Shown here: one piece after another, positions 27,451 to 35,625 of the stretch | Layout: the number at the start of each line of letters is the position of its first letter | Numbering within the stretch: position 1 is the first letter of the stretch | NCBI RefSeq assembly: GCF_044597725.1 | Contig: NZ_CP139003.1 | Coordinates: 2,542,001 to 2,606,000, forward strand | Length of the DNA stretch: 64,000 nt | Direction of reading: 5' to 3' | DNA from: Bermanella sp044597725 | GTDB lineage: Bacteria > Pseudomonadota > Gammaproteobacteria > Pseudomonadales > Oceanobacteraceae | The notes under the pieces: model-generated | The model's database searches: none | What the model was told of the DNA's origin: nothing | Seen by the model: only the letters and a program-made list of their open reading frames with translations | Translations under genes and position numbers: made by a program

Positions 27451-27736
27451 TGCGACCAGCCTGCTTGGTTGTTACTGCTTGCTCGGTGTTAAGACTTGCC
27501 TGCAACGTTTCAAGGTCGTGTAGGCTTTCTTCTGCACCTTCTTCCACAGATATATCAGCTACCCAATCGTGCTCATCACACAATGCTTGTACTTCTTTCA
27601 GACGAGCATCGCTGGATACGGTTATCTGAGCAGGTGCTTTTTCTGTACCCAATCGAACCGTGGCATTGGTTTCGAAACCAGGGCTAGAATGGGCTTGTTT
27701 CTTTTCCAATCGGCCTTTGTAAAAAAACTTGGACAT
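27395..27736 (-). CDS. SEC-C metal-binding protein, PBPRA1643 family
   Basis: A 113-residue protein whose C-terminus is a SEC-C zinc motif, NDPCPCGSGKKYKKCC. The N-terminal MSKFFYKGRLEKK and the central DEHDW stretch match the small PBPRA1643-like family of marine gammaproteobacteria. SEC-C motifs bind zinc and often mediate contact with SecB-like chaperones or ribosomes; the job of this small protein is unknown. Its end overlaps greB, suggesting coupled translation. Confidence 0.82.
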   Translation of the reverse strand: MSKFFYKGRLEKKQAHSSPGFETNATVRLGTEKAPAQITVSSDARLKEVQALCDEHDWVADISVEEGAEESLHDLETLQASLNTEQAVTTKQAGRNDPCPCGSGKKYKKCCAS

Positions 27737-27760
27737 GTATCACCAGTAATAAATATAAGA

Positions 27761-27775
27761 AACCCCAAAGGGGAT
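27761..27775 (-). terminator. Terminator after the prenyltransferase gene
   Basis: On the minus strand CCCC-TTT-GGGG is followed by TTTCTTATATTTATT, a short GC stem and U-rich tail about 30 bases after the stop codon at 27804. Confidence 0.6.
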
Positions 27776-27803
27776 CTCTTAGTATACGCTAAAGCGAGGT
27801 AAG

Positions 27804-28733
27804 TCACACTCGAAAAACAAGCGCCAAGCCCACAGATGCGCTAAGTAGAAGCCCCAAAACCAAGTGTAGCTTGGCGGCGTTAAATCGAACATCAGACAAG
27901 GAAGCGTGATCGCCTGTGGGTGCGGCCATTAAACAGCGAATATGTCCCATCACAAGCGGCAACGCCAACCAAGGTAAAACCACCCAAAAACCCAACCAAT
28001 AAAATAAACCCAAAGTCATACTAAAGGCCCCAACATAATAGAAAAGCTGTAACCTTCTGGCACGCTCAAACCCCAGTTTGATGGCAAGTGTTTTCGCCCC
28101 ACTGGCGGCATCTATTGCCATATCGTTGATATTATTGGCATTCAGAATAGCCGCAGCTATAAACCCAAAATAGGCACCTATCAATAACACCGGCCACATC
28201 AGTTGAGCCGTGATGGCAAAACTGAATCCCGCCACCAAAATAGGCCCACATAATAACCATACGAGAACATCGCCTAACCCAACGTACTTAAAGTAAAATG
28301 GTTTTCCGCTGTACCCCAGCACCCCAATTAATGCGAAAACAGCACAAATACTCACACCCATAGGGGAAAACAACAACGACGGCAAACCTAAAATAAATGC
28401 CAACATCAACGACAACCATCCGATAAATGACATCTGGCTTGCACTTAGCCAACCTTGTTGAATAACGCCACTACCACCTAATGTGCCAGGCAGATCAATC
28501 TTTTTGTTGTGATCGGCTATATCGTTAAATACATTGACCGAAATCTGAAGACACATAACCGCCAAGATTGCAGTAACCCCATTAAAGCTATTAATCACGT
28601 GCCCTGTTGTCAGTAAAAACAACCACGTAGCAACAATAGGCATAACCGTTGCGGTTAAACTTAACGCCCTAAACGCTTTAAATATGCGCCATAGCAGGCT
28701 AGGCTTAGGTTGTTGAATTAATACGTTTTGCAT
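27804..28733 (-). CDS. UbiA/MenA-type prenyltransferase
   Basis: A polytopic membrane protein of about 309 residues with eight or nine hydrophobic segments. The first Asp-rich motif is NVFNDIADHNKKID and the second NINDMAIDAASGAKTL, the pattern of UbiA-superfamily enzymes that attach a polyprenyl chain to an aromatic ring. The overall sequence is nearer to MenA (dihydroxynaphthoate prenyltransferase) than to UbiA. No other men genes are in the window. I prefer the ATG at 28733 (MQNVLIQQ) over the upstream start at 28778. Confidence 0.82.
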   Translation of the reverse strand: MQNVLIQQPKPSLLWRIFKAFRALSLTATVMPIVATWLFLLTTGHVINSFNGVTAILAVMCLQISVNVFNDIADHNKKIDLPGTLGGSGVIQQGWLSASQMSFIGWLSLMLAFILGLPSLLFSPMGVSICAVFALIGVLGYSGKPFYFKYVGLGDVLVWLLCGPILVAGFSFAITAQLMWPVLLIGAYFGFIAAAILNANNINDMAIDAASGAKTLAIKLGFERARRLQLFYYVGAFSMTLGLFYWLGFWVVLPWLALPLVMGHIRCLMAAPTGDHASLSDVRFNAAKLHLVLGLLLSASVGLALVFRV

Positions 28734-28783
28734 AAAACGCCTTTTTGCTACTAACCAAATTCGCTGATGATACATCAAACCCT

Positions 28784-29374
28784 ATGTTTAATTTTGATCT
28801 AAGCCAAGATATTGAATACTTTTTATTGCAGCAAGGCCAATGTAAAGAGTACGACATAATACAATATCTACAATCGATAAAACGCTTTCCAAAAGGTTGC
28901 TTAGATACGTCTATTGGTTTGTTTAGAAGTCATTTTTTAGTTTTCAATAGTTTGTACCGTTTACAAGAAACCTTGGCTCCAAGTTATCAATTATTTATTA
29001 GCCCACTGCGTATTACACTAACAAGCAGTTCAGAAAATAGCGCAAAGCCCAATAACGCACATATTTCGGAGCATGATCCATTACGACTATTTTACTTGGA
29101 TTTGGATCGTTTAAATCGTACCGATGAGTTACAGGTGGACCGATTACTCAACGAGTTTTGGATTGAGTACGAGCACTTTCAAAAACATCCCAATACCGCG
29201 TGGGCATTAGAGGCTCTTGAATTGGATGAGAAAACCCACAAAATTGACAAAAAAACCATAAAACAGCAATATCGAAGACTCGTCATGAAGCATCATCCTG
29301 ATAGAGGTGGCGATAGCGAAACATTAGTCAAAATTAACAAGGCGGTTGAATGTTTAAGTTTTTATTATCATTAA
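28784..29374 (+). CDS. DnaJ-related protein with C-terminal J-domain
   Basis: The 196-residue product has an N-terminal DnaJ-related domain (SQDIEYFLLQQGQCKEYDI onwards) and a C-terminal J-domain ending at the chain end. The HPD tripeptide that activates DnaK is present in KHHPDRGGD. It is likely a dedicated DnaK co-chaperone; the client is unknown. The start at 28784 lacks a strong Shine-Dalgarno, and a TTG at 28745 is open in frame. Its end overlaps the deacetylase gene by 25 bp. Confidence 0.8.
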   Translation: MFNFDLSQDIEYFLLQQGQCKEYDIIQYLQSIKRFPKGCLDTSIGLFRSHFLVFNSLYRLQETLAPSYQLFISPLRITLTSSSENSAKPNNAHISEHDPLRLFYLDLDRLNRTDELQVDRLLNEFWIEYEHFQKHPNTAWALEALELDEKTHKIDKKTIKQQYRRLVMKHHPDRGGDSETLVKINKAVECLSFYYH

Positions 29375-30411
29375 GTACGCTGATTGTAAGCACGTGTATT
29401 TGTGCATCCACATACGCTGCTACAGACAAATTTGATTATGCCGTATTATTACAATATCACCACGTAGATGACTCGACCCCGCCTATCACCAGTGTTAGTA
29501 AAGAAACTCTGGCAGAACACCTTAAACTCGTTAAAGACGAGGGCTTTCAAGTACTGCCCTTGCCCGAAGTAATTGATACCCTAAAGTCCGGTGGACATTT
29601 TAAACAACCTACAGCCGTTATCACTTTCGATGATGCTTATGACTCCATTTACACCAACGGCTTTCCCCTGCTAAAGAAATATAACTGGCCGTTTACTATT
29701 TTTATAGCACCCAAGCCTGTTGAAGAACGCTTTGGTGGCACCCTAAGCTGGGATCAAATTAAAACCATGCAAGACTATGGCGCAACCATGGTTAACCATA
29801 GCTACCAACACGATTATCTAGTAAGACGTTTAGAGGGTGAAAGTAAAGCGCAGTGGCTAGATCGTATTAAAAACGATGCAGAAAAAGCTCAACGCATATT
29901 GGAAGAAAAACTGGGCCCATTGCCTAAGTATATGGCTTACCCATTTGGTGAATTCGACGAAGACCTCAAACAACTTATGAATGACATGGGTTACATTGCG
30001 TTTGGACAGCAATCTGGCCCCATTAATAGTAGTAGCGACTTTTTGGCTCTACCTCGTTTTCCTGCATCGGGTATTTATGCCAACGTAAAAACACTGAAAA
30101 CCAAGTTAAATAGCGAGCCCTTTAAACTAATAGAGCAACGCCCTAACGCAGATGTTCTGCAAACAGGTAACTCGGTTCCTGTATTTACACTAAAAGTAAA
30201 AGACGGAGACTTCCGCAAACACCAAGTACAGTGTTTTTACTCGGGTAAACCTGTACAGACTAACGTTACAACAGAACAAGATACCGTAACGATTACAGCG
30301 ACCGCTGGCGGTACATTAAGCGAAGGTCGTAGCCGTTATAACTGCACTGCACCGCATACCAGTGGAAGCCACTATTTTTGGCACTCAATTACGTTTGTCA
30401 CACAGTCATAG
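29350..30411 (+). CDS. Exported polysaccharide deacetylase
   Basis: A 353-residue NodB-type deacetylase with a signal peptide ending near TYAAT. The metal-binding motifs are ITFDDAYDS and NHSYQHDY. The opening AVLLQYHHVD is typical of the PgaB-like branch that acts on exported beta-glucans or N-acetylglucosamine polymers. The C-terminal 100 residues form an extra beta domain with two cysteines. The start lies inside the J-protein gene with AAGGCGG just upstream, implying coupled translation. The intergenic repeat cluster begins right at its stop codon. Confidence 0.85.
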   Translation: MFKFLLSLSTLIVSTCICASTYAATDKFDYAVLLQYHHVDDSTPPITSVSKETLAEHLKLVKDEGFQVLPLPEVIDTLKSGGHFKQPTAVITFDDAYDSIYTNGFPLLKKYNWPFTIFIAPKPVEERFGGTLSWDQIKTMQDYGATMVNHSYQHDYLVRRLEGESKAQWLDRIKNDAEKAQRILEEKLGPLPKYMAYPFGEFDEDLKQLMNDMGYIAFGQQSGPINSSSDFLALPRFPASGIYANVKTLKTKLNSEPFKLIEQRPNADVLQTGNSVPVFTLKVKDGDFRKHQVQCFYSGKPVQTNVTTEQDTVTITATAGGTLSEGRSRYNCTAPHTSGSHYFWHSITFVTQS

Positions 30412-31015
30412 CCGTACGGCCGGAGCTCCAGCGCCCCCGTTATCGGTTTTGAGTACCGCTCGGTTTTTTGAAACCCTGAGTAGTGCGGCCGGAGCCGTAG
30501 CGACCCCCGCAACGGGGTTTTGAATTCCGCCATGCTTTACGAATGTTTTCGTAGTACGGCCGGAGCCCCAGCGACCCCCGCAATGGGGTTTTGGTTATCT
30601 GCCACGCTTTCCGAAAGTTGTCCGTAGTCTCACGGACGCCGTAAACACTTCCATGTGGGCTCGCGCGTGCCATCCATGGCACGCAACGCCGCTCGCTTTA
30701 CGAACAGCTTCCGCAAACCGTTAAGGTTTTTGATTACCCAAACGTTTTTGTTGCAGGGGTACCTACAATGAATGATTTACAGAAGCAGATTACAAAGCGA
30801 GCGGTTTCACGAGCCAGGACGGCGAGTGCGAGCTTACATGGATGTACTGGCAGCGTCCGCGAGACTGTAAGCTGTTTTTGTAACGCATGACGGAAACCGA
30901 AAGGCCCAATTGCGGGGGTCGCTTAGGCTCCGGCCGCACTACGAAGGCTTTCGGAAAACGGAGCAGACTTCGAAACCCCAAATTGCGGGAGTCGCTTAGG
31001 CTCCGGCCGCACTAC
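30411..31015. repeat. Intergenic repeat cluster A (R and X modules)
   Basis: Five R modules and two X arms fill the gap between the convergent deacetylase and aroC genes. R is a GC-rich unit with the core GTAGTGCGGCCGGAGCC and AGCGACCCCCGCAA. Plus-oriented copies lie at about 30413-30446 (degenerate), 30480-30522 and 30551-30592; minus-oriented copies at 30906-30942 and 30976-31015. Between the inner pair are a forward X arm (about 30602-30725) and an inverted X arm (about 30770-30900), which pair with each other over most of their length. No frame is believable as a gene. Confidence 0.9.
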
Positions 31016-31043
31016 GGAAACATTCGGAAAGAGAAGCGTATCG

Positions 31044-31073
31044 AAAACGGCCTCACTAAAACAGTGGGCCGCT
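31044..31073 (-). terminator. Terminator of the prmB-aroC operon
   Basis: On the minus strand CGGCC-CACT pairs with AGTG-GGCCG, with one bulged A, around GTTTT and is followed by TTTTCG. It lies about 8 bases after the aroC stop codon. Confidence 0.7.
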
Positions 31074-31080
31074 GTGAGGT

Positions 31081-32175
31081 TTATACACTGCCTGGGATAA
31101 CGGGAGTTCCGCTGTTTACATCGGCATTTTGCCCGCGGTGACGCAAGTAATGATCCGCCAATACAATCGCCATCATGGCTTCGGCAATTGGTGTTGCGCG
31201 TATACCAACACACGGGTCATGGCGACCTTTGGTGATCAAATCGGTTTGATTACCGTCGATATCAATGGTTTTACCCGGTACGGTAATGCTCGAAGTAGGT
31301 TTAAGCGCTATGTGGGCAATAATATCTTGGCCGCTACTAATACCGCCGATAATGCCGCCAGAATGATTTGATAAAAATCCTTGCGGGGTCATTTCATCGC
31401 GATGTTCTGAGCCTTTCTGCTCAATGACGTCAAACCCATCACCAATTTCCACACCTTTAACCGCATTTATGCTCATCAAGGCGTGAGCGAGGTCTGCATC
31501 CAGACGATCAAAAACCGGTTCGCCAAGCCCTGGCTTTAGTCCTGACGCGACCACTGAGATTTTAGCACCGACTGAATCCCCTTCTTTACGTAAGGCATTC
31601 ATGTAGTTTTCCATCTCTGGCACTTTATTTACATCAGGGCAAAAAAATGGGTTTTTCCTAACTTCATCCCAGTCAAACAGTTCTGCTTTAACTGGGCCCA
31701 GTTGAGATAAATAACCTCGAACCGTAATACCTTTACTGGCCAAGAACTTTTTCGCAATGGCTCCTGCAGCAACACGCATAGCGGTTTCACGGGCACTAGA
31801 ACGGCCACCACCGCGATAGTCTCTAAACCCATACTTTTGGGTATAGCCATAGTCGGCATGGGCAGGTCGGAATTTTTGCGAAATATCACCATAATCTTTC
31901 GAACGCTGGTCGGTATTTTCAATCAACATTCCAATCGGTGTGCCCGTGGTTTTACCTTCAAATATACCACTTAAAATCTTCACCTGATCAGGCTCACGAC
32001 GCTGTGTTGTAAAACGCGATGTGCCTGGCTTGCGCAGATCTAGCTCGACTTGAATTTCTTCTTCCGAAATTTCAATTCCCGGCGGACAGCCATCAAGTAT
32101 GCAACCTAGGGCTTTGCCGTGACTTTCACCAAATGTTGTTATGGTGAACAATTTACCAAATGTATTACCCGACAT
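31081..32175 (-). CDS. aroC: Chorismate synthase
   Basis: This 364-residue FMN-dependent enzyme makes chorismate from EPSP at the end of the shikimate pathway. Conserved features include the start NTFGKLFTITTFGESHG, the RPAHADYGYTQKYG stretch, SSARETAMRVAAGAIAKK and the C-terminal GRHDPCVGIRA. It is the last gene of a leftward operon (DUF4892, patatin, prmB, aroC), 41 bases after prmB. The prmB-aroC pairing is common in gammaproteobacteria. Its last codons lie next to repeat cluster A. Confidence 0.97.
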   Translation of the reverse strand: MSGNTFGKLFTITTFGESHGKALGCILDGCPPGIEISEEEIQVELDLRKPGTSRFTTQRREPDQVKILSGIFEGKTTGTPIGMLIENTDQRSKDYGDISQKFRPAHADYGYTQKYGFRDYRGGGRSSARETAMRVAAGAIAKKFLASKGITVRGYLSQLGPVKAELFDWDEVRKNPFFCPDVNKVPEMENYMNALRKEGDSVGAKISVVASGLKPGLGEPVFDRLDADLAHALMSINAVKGVEIGDGFDVIEQKGSEHRDEMTPQGFLSNHSGGIIGGISSGQDIIAHIALKPTSSITVPGKTIDIDGNQTDLITKGRHDPCVGIRATPIAEAMMAIVLADHYLRHRGQNADVNSGTPVIPGSV

Positions 32176-32216
32176 GGAAAAACTGCTTTTTTGCCAAAAT
32201 TAATAGATAGTGTGCA

Positions 32217-33134
32217 TTATACACGGAACTGAGCTTGATGCTGCTCTAGTTCTTGCTTGGTCATAACAAATACGCCATGACCACCATGCTCAAACTCCAC
32301 CCACGTGAATGGAACCGATGGGAACGCTGCTTCTAAATTGACCCAAGAATTCCCTACTTCAACCACCAGTACGCCATCAGCGGCAAGATAATCACTGGCT
32401 TGAGCTAAAATACGGCGGGTTATATCTAAACCGTCGTTGCCACTGCCTAACCCCATTTCTGGTTCATGGTGAAATTCTTCCGGCATATCAGCCAAATCAT
32501 CAAAATCAACATAAGGTGGGTTACTGATAATAAGGTCGTAACCCGGGTGTAATTGATCGAACAAGTCCGATTCGATAGCCGCTACTTGATCAAATAACCC
32601 ATGACGTTCGATATTAATTTCTGCCACGTCCAACGCATCGCGACTAAGATCCGCTAAATCAAGCTGGGCATGTGGGAAAGCCTGCAAAGCAGCGATTCCA
32701 ATACAACCACTACCACAACATAAATCGAGAATGCGAGTGGGTTTACGACCATCCAACCAAGGTGAGAAACGGTTTTGAATCAGTTCGGCTATGGGTGAAC
32801 GGGGCACTAATACACGTTCATCCACATAAAATGGCATACCGCAAAACCATGCTTGGTTAGTAATATAAGCAACCGGTTTGCGGCTTTGCACGCGCTCTTC
32901 TATGAATTTAGCGACTTCTTGGCGCTCGTCGGTGGTAAGCTTACAAAATGCCTGTTCTTTGCTGATGCTTACTGGCATATGCAAACACGCTGTTACCAGT
33001 GCCAAGGCTTCATCCCATGGATTATCTGTGCCATGCCCGTAAAAAAGCTGGTTTCGTTCAAATTCGCTAGCGGCAAAACGCACCCAGTCCAAGATACTGT
33101 CAAGCTCAGTTATGGCTTGGGAATAATGGGTCAT
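32217..33134 (-). CDS. prmB: Protein-(glutamine-N5) methyltransferase PrmB
   Basis: PrmB methylates a glutamine of ribosomal protein L3. The Rossmann SAM-binding motif DLCCGSGCIGIA and the NPPY catalytic loop (ISNPPYVDFDDL) are visible, together with the HemK-family N-terminal helical domain. The AGGAG about 6 nt before the ATG at 33134 picks that start over 33155, giving 305 residues. aroC follows directly. The NPPYVD spelling and FHHEPEMGL region are typical of PrmB rather than PrmC. Confidence 0.93.
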   Translation of the reverse strand: MTHYSQAITELDSILDWVRFAASEFERNQLFYGHGTDNPWDEALALVTACLHMPVSISKEQAFCKLTTDERQEVAKFIEERVQSRKPVAYITNQAWFCGMPFYVDERVLVPRSPIAELIQNRFSPWLDGRKPTRILDLCCGSGCIGIAALQAFPHAQLDLADLSRDALDVAEINIERHGLFDQVAAIESDLFDQLHPGYDLIISNPPYVDFDDLADMPEEFHHEPEMGLGSGNDGLDITRRILAQASDYLAADGVLVVEVGNSWVNLEAAFPSVPFTWVEFEHGGHGVFVMTKQELEQHQAQFRV

Positions 33135-33180
33135 GGTTTCTCCTAAAATGGGCAAGTGACTACTTTATGGAAATTATACC

Positions 33181-34113
33181 TTACAATTGCCCATAGGTAT
33201 TCGACTCTCCACGCTCAAAGCCTTCAATGGCTCTCATGGCCACGTCGTACCCTAATTTAATCTGTTCTTCCGCACGATAAAATTCATAGAACCGTATGGA
33301 GGTTTTTGGTATGCGAATAAGTAAGTCAGGACGATAGCCTGCAATTTTGTATTGCACCAGTGACGACTGCATGGTTTCAAACATTTGATAAATAACACCA
33401 AGCTTTCCTAAATTAGCGTCCAGTGCCTCTTCGGTATCTTTTTCTTCTTCGGTTTTATCAAATAGCTTTAGGGCTTTAAACTTCATTTGCGAAAACCAGT
33501 TTAGTTTTTCCACTTCATGCTGGGCTCGCTCTTCCTCATTTTCTTCCGGCTTACCACCAGGAACAGGTACTTCTGCACTCAAATCTACAGCGATAATCGC
33601 ATCGGCATGAATACCCACGACAGGTGTTATAGGTAAAGGATTGAGTACTGCACCATCGACCAATACGCTCTTACCCTTAATTACCGGTAAGAGCAAAGAT
33701 GGGATTGCACTCGACGCACGCAATGCCTCTTCTAGTCGGCCTCGACTAAACCACACTTCCTTCTGCCGCGTTAAATCTGTGGCGACCGCAGTAAATGGGA
33801 TACGCAAGTCTTCTATTTGAATGCCGTTCAACATTTGCGACAAGCGATTAAAAAGGCGGTCGCCTTTGATGGCACCATTACTCAAAAAACTAAGATCGAC
33901 TAATTTTAAAACATCAAGGTAGCTTAAGGAGCGCGCCCATTCTTCATATTCATCAAGCTGATTGGCAGCATAAAACCCGCCAACCACTGCCCCCATTGAG
34001 CAGCCTGCTATCCCTGAAATATTATACCCTTTCTCTTCTAACGCTCTTATTACACCTATATGGGCGTAGCCCTTAGCACCGCCACTGCCCAACACTAAAG
34101 CAATATTTTTCAT
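33181..34113 (-). CDS. Patatin-like phospholipase, RssA type
   Basis: A 310-residue serine lipase-like protein with the oxyanion GSGGAKGYAHIGV, the nucleophile GCSMG and the dyad aspartate in VDGAVLNPLPI. This is the RssA/YchK branch of patatin-like proteins in bacteria. Activity on membrane lipids is presumed from the family. Its start codon overlaps the stop of the upstream DUF4892 gene by 3 bases (ATGA), so translation is coupled. It is 46 bases upstream of prmB. Confidence 0.88.
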   Translation of the reverse strand: MKNIALVLGSGGAKGYAHIGVIRALEEKGYNISGIAGCSMGAVVGGFYAANQLDEYEEWARSLSYLDVLKLVDLSFLSNGAIKGDRLFNRLSQMLNGIQIEDLRIPFTAVATDLTRQKEVWFSRGRLEEALRASSAIPSLLLPVIKGKSVLVDGAVLNPLPITPVVGIHADAIIAVDLSAEVPVPGGKPEENEEERAQHEVEKLNWFSQMKFKALKLFDKTEEEKDTEEALDANLGKLGVIYQMFETMQSSLVQYKIAGYRPDLLIRIPKTSIRFYEFYRAEEQIKLGYDVAMRAIEGFERGESNTYGQL

Positions 34114-34991
34114 TTATCTGTTAATTCCACTAACTCAATACGTGCTACTTTACCATTGCGAGGCATCATTGCCCCTGCTCCATGTGTATAAACATTTTTT
34201 ACAAAACCACCCGCTTCAGCCAACTGGCTTCGTAATGCATTGGCCTCTTGCTCGGTTTTATCTAATAGCGATTGCTGATCACCGCCGTCATAACGGTGCA
34301 CCACCAAGGCGAAACGTTTTACAGGGTGATCTCGCAATAAGCCATTTAACCATTCAATGTTGTCATCACTTAAACGGGCCTGTGCTTTGCCTAAAGTCTC
34401 TATTTTTAAGTAGTGCTTAGCAAACAAAGTTCGATACTGGCCTTGTTTTAAGTAAGGCTTTAAAGCCTCTGACTCACCCTCGTTTAAATCAATTTTTTCA
34501 ATGACAGCGTAAACACCTTTATTGGTACGCTGGTTGGCATAAACGACCCACACACGCCCAAAATTAACTTCAGGGTTGTAGCCTACCCAATACAGCTGAT
34601 CATTATCGCGTCCGTATAACATGGGCTCCGAAAACACTTGATTGGCATAGTCATTACTCATCCCGCAACCACGGGCATCACACTCATACAATGTGACATT
34701 ATCGGCATTTAACTGCGAAACAATTCCACTAAACCCAGCTTCAACACTCACACCAGAGGGTAAACGCCATAAAGTCTGACTGACTCGGGCATCCAATCGA
34801 ACCTCATTCTCAGCTTGTAGTGAGCCGCTGATGCGTTTTAGCGCCCCCAGAACGATCCAATGGTTTTGCTTAATGCCAGAGGTAAATTCTGCGCGCTCAG
34901 AGCCGGGTTGCGGTTCGACACTGGTAGCCGCCACTGAAAAACCAAACACCAATGGAAAAAACAATAAAAATTTTACTAATCCGTTTTTCAT
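34110..34991 (-). CDS. DUF4892-domain exported protein with OmpA-like C-terminus
   Basis: With the ATG at 34991 the product has 293 residues and a signal peptide (MKNGLVKFLLFFPLVFGFSV). The mature start SVEPQPGSERAEF is typical of DUF4892 proteins, and the C-terminal 90 residues (about 200-290) resemble a degenerate OmpA-like domain (HRYDGGDQQSLLDKTEQEAN). It may bind peptidoglycan in the periplasm. It is the first gene of the leftward operon with patatin, prmB and aroC. The divergent DTW gene starts 57 bases away. Confidence 0.75.
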   Translation of the reverse strand: MKNGLVKFLLFFPLVFGFSVAATSVEPQPGSERAEFTSGIKQNHWIVLGALKRISGSLQAENEVRLDARVSQTLWRLPSGVSVEAGFSGIVSQLNADNVTLYECDARGCGMSNDYANQVFSEPMLYGRDNDQLYWVGYNPEVNFGRVWVVYANQRTNKGVYAVIEKIDLNEGESEALKPYLKQGQYRTLFAKHYLKIETLGKAQARLSDDNIEWLNGLLRDHPVKRFALVVHRYDGGDQQSLLDKTEQEANALRSQLAEAGGFVKNVYTHGAGAMMPRNGKVARIELVELTDK

Positions 34992-35048
34992 AAACCCGTT
35001 TACCCAGTAAAGTACCCAAAAATTAACGTTAATGGGTTTTAATAAAAG

Positions 35049-35621
35049 ATGGAAGCCCCAAAGCAAGCTGAGCAATCAAATTGTGTTTTCTGCACCCTGC
35101 CTATACCTCAGTGTATATGCTCAGAGGCACCCAATCTATCAGATATTAATGCAGATATTTTGTTCCACCCTCGCGAATTGGAAAAGTCCCATAGTACTGG
35201 TCGCCTACTGAAGTATTGCTGTAAGGCTTCAAGCAATAAATGGCATCGATTAAATCACGCCATGGAATCACAATATGCGAACCATATACTGGTTTACCCC
35301 TCTAACAACCGTAACGTACCTCATTATACGTTAGATACCTTGCCAACCAATAAACCACTATTAATTCTAGATGGTACTTGGCAAGAAACGCGTAAAATGC
35401 TCAGACAATCGCCGTTTCTAAATAGCTTGCCATGCCTAGACCTAAGCATGGACTCGTCTCACTATACGTTAAGGCGCAACCAAGTGGCTCACGGAAGCAG
35501 CACCCTCGAAACACTGGCTCATATTTTAGGCAAAAAAGGGCATAAGAAAACCCATGAAAAACTGATACAATTTTTACTGTTATTCCAACACGCTTACAAA
35601 ACACGTCATCTAACTAGGTAA
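35049..35621 (+). CDS. DTW-domain tRNA-uridine aminocarboxypropyltransferase (TapT-like)
   Basis: A 190-residue DTW-domain protein. The family signature is visible as LILDGTWQETRKMLRQSP, and four cysteines near the start (CVFCTLPIPQCIC) could bind zinc. The layout matches E. coli TapT (YfiP), which adds the acp group to uridine 47 of tRNAs. The paralogous TuaA family is a possible alternative. It is followed 4 bases later by the DUF885 peptidase gene and is divergent from the DUF4892 gene. Confidence 0.82.
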   Translation: MEAPKQAEQSNCVFCTLPIPQCICSEAPNLSDINADILFHPRELEKSHSTGRLLKYCCKASSNKWHRLNHAMESQYANHILVYPSNNRNVPHYTLDTLPTNKPLLILDGTWQETRKMLRQSPFLNSLPCLDLSMDSSHYTLRRNQVAHGSSTLETLAHILGKKGHKKTHEKLIQFLLLFQHAYKTRHLTR

Positions 35622-35625
35622 TTTA

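Noticed and set aside
30440..31213. Several open reading frames of 60-96 codons within repeat cluster A
   Set aside because: They run through inverted repeats, the same peptide-like strings recur in clusters B and C in shifted frames, and none has a ribosome binding site.
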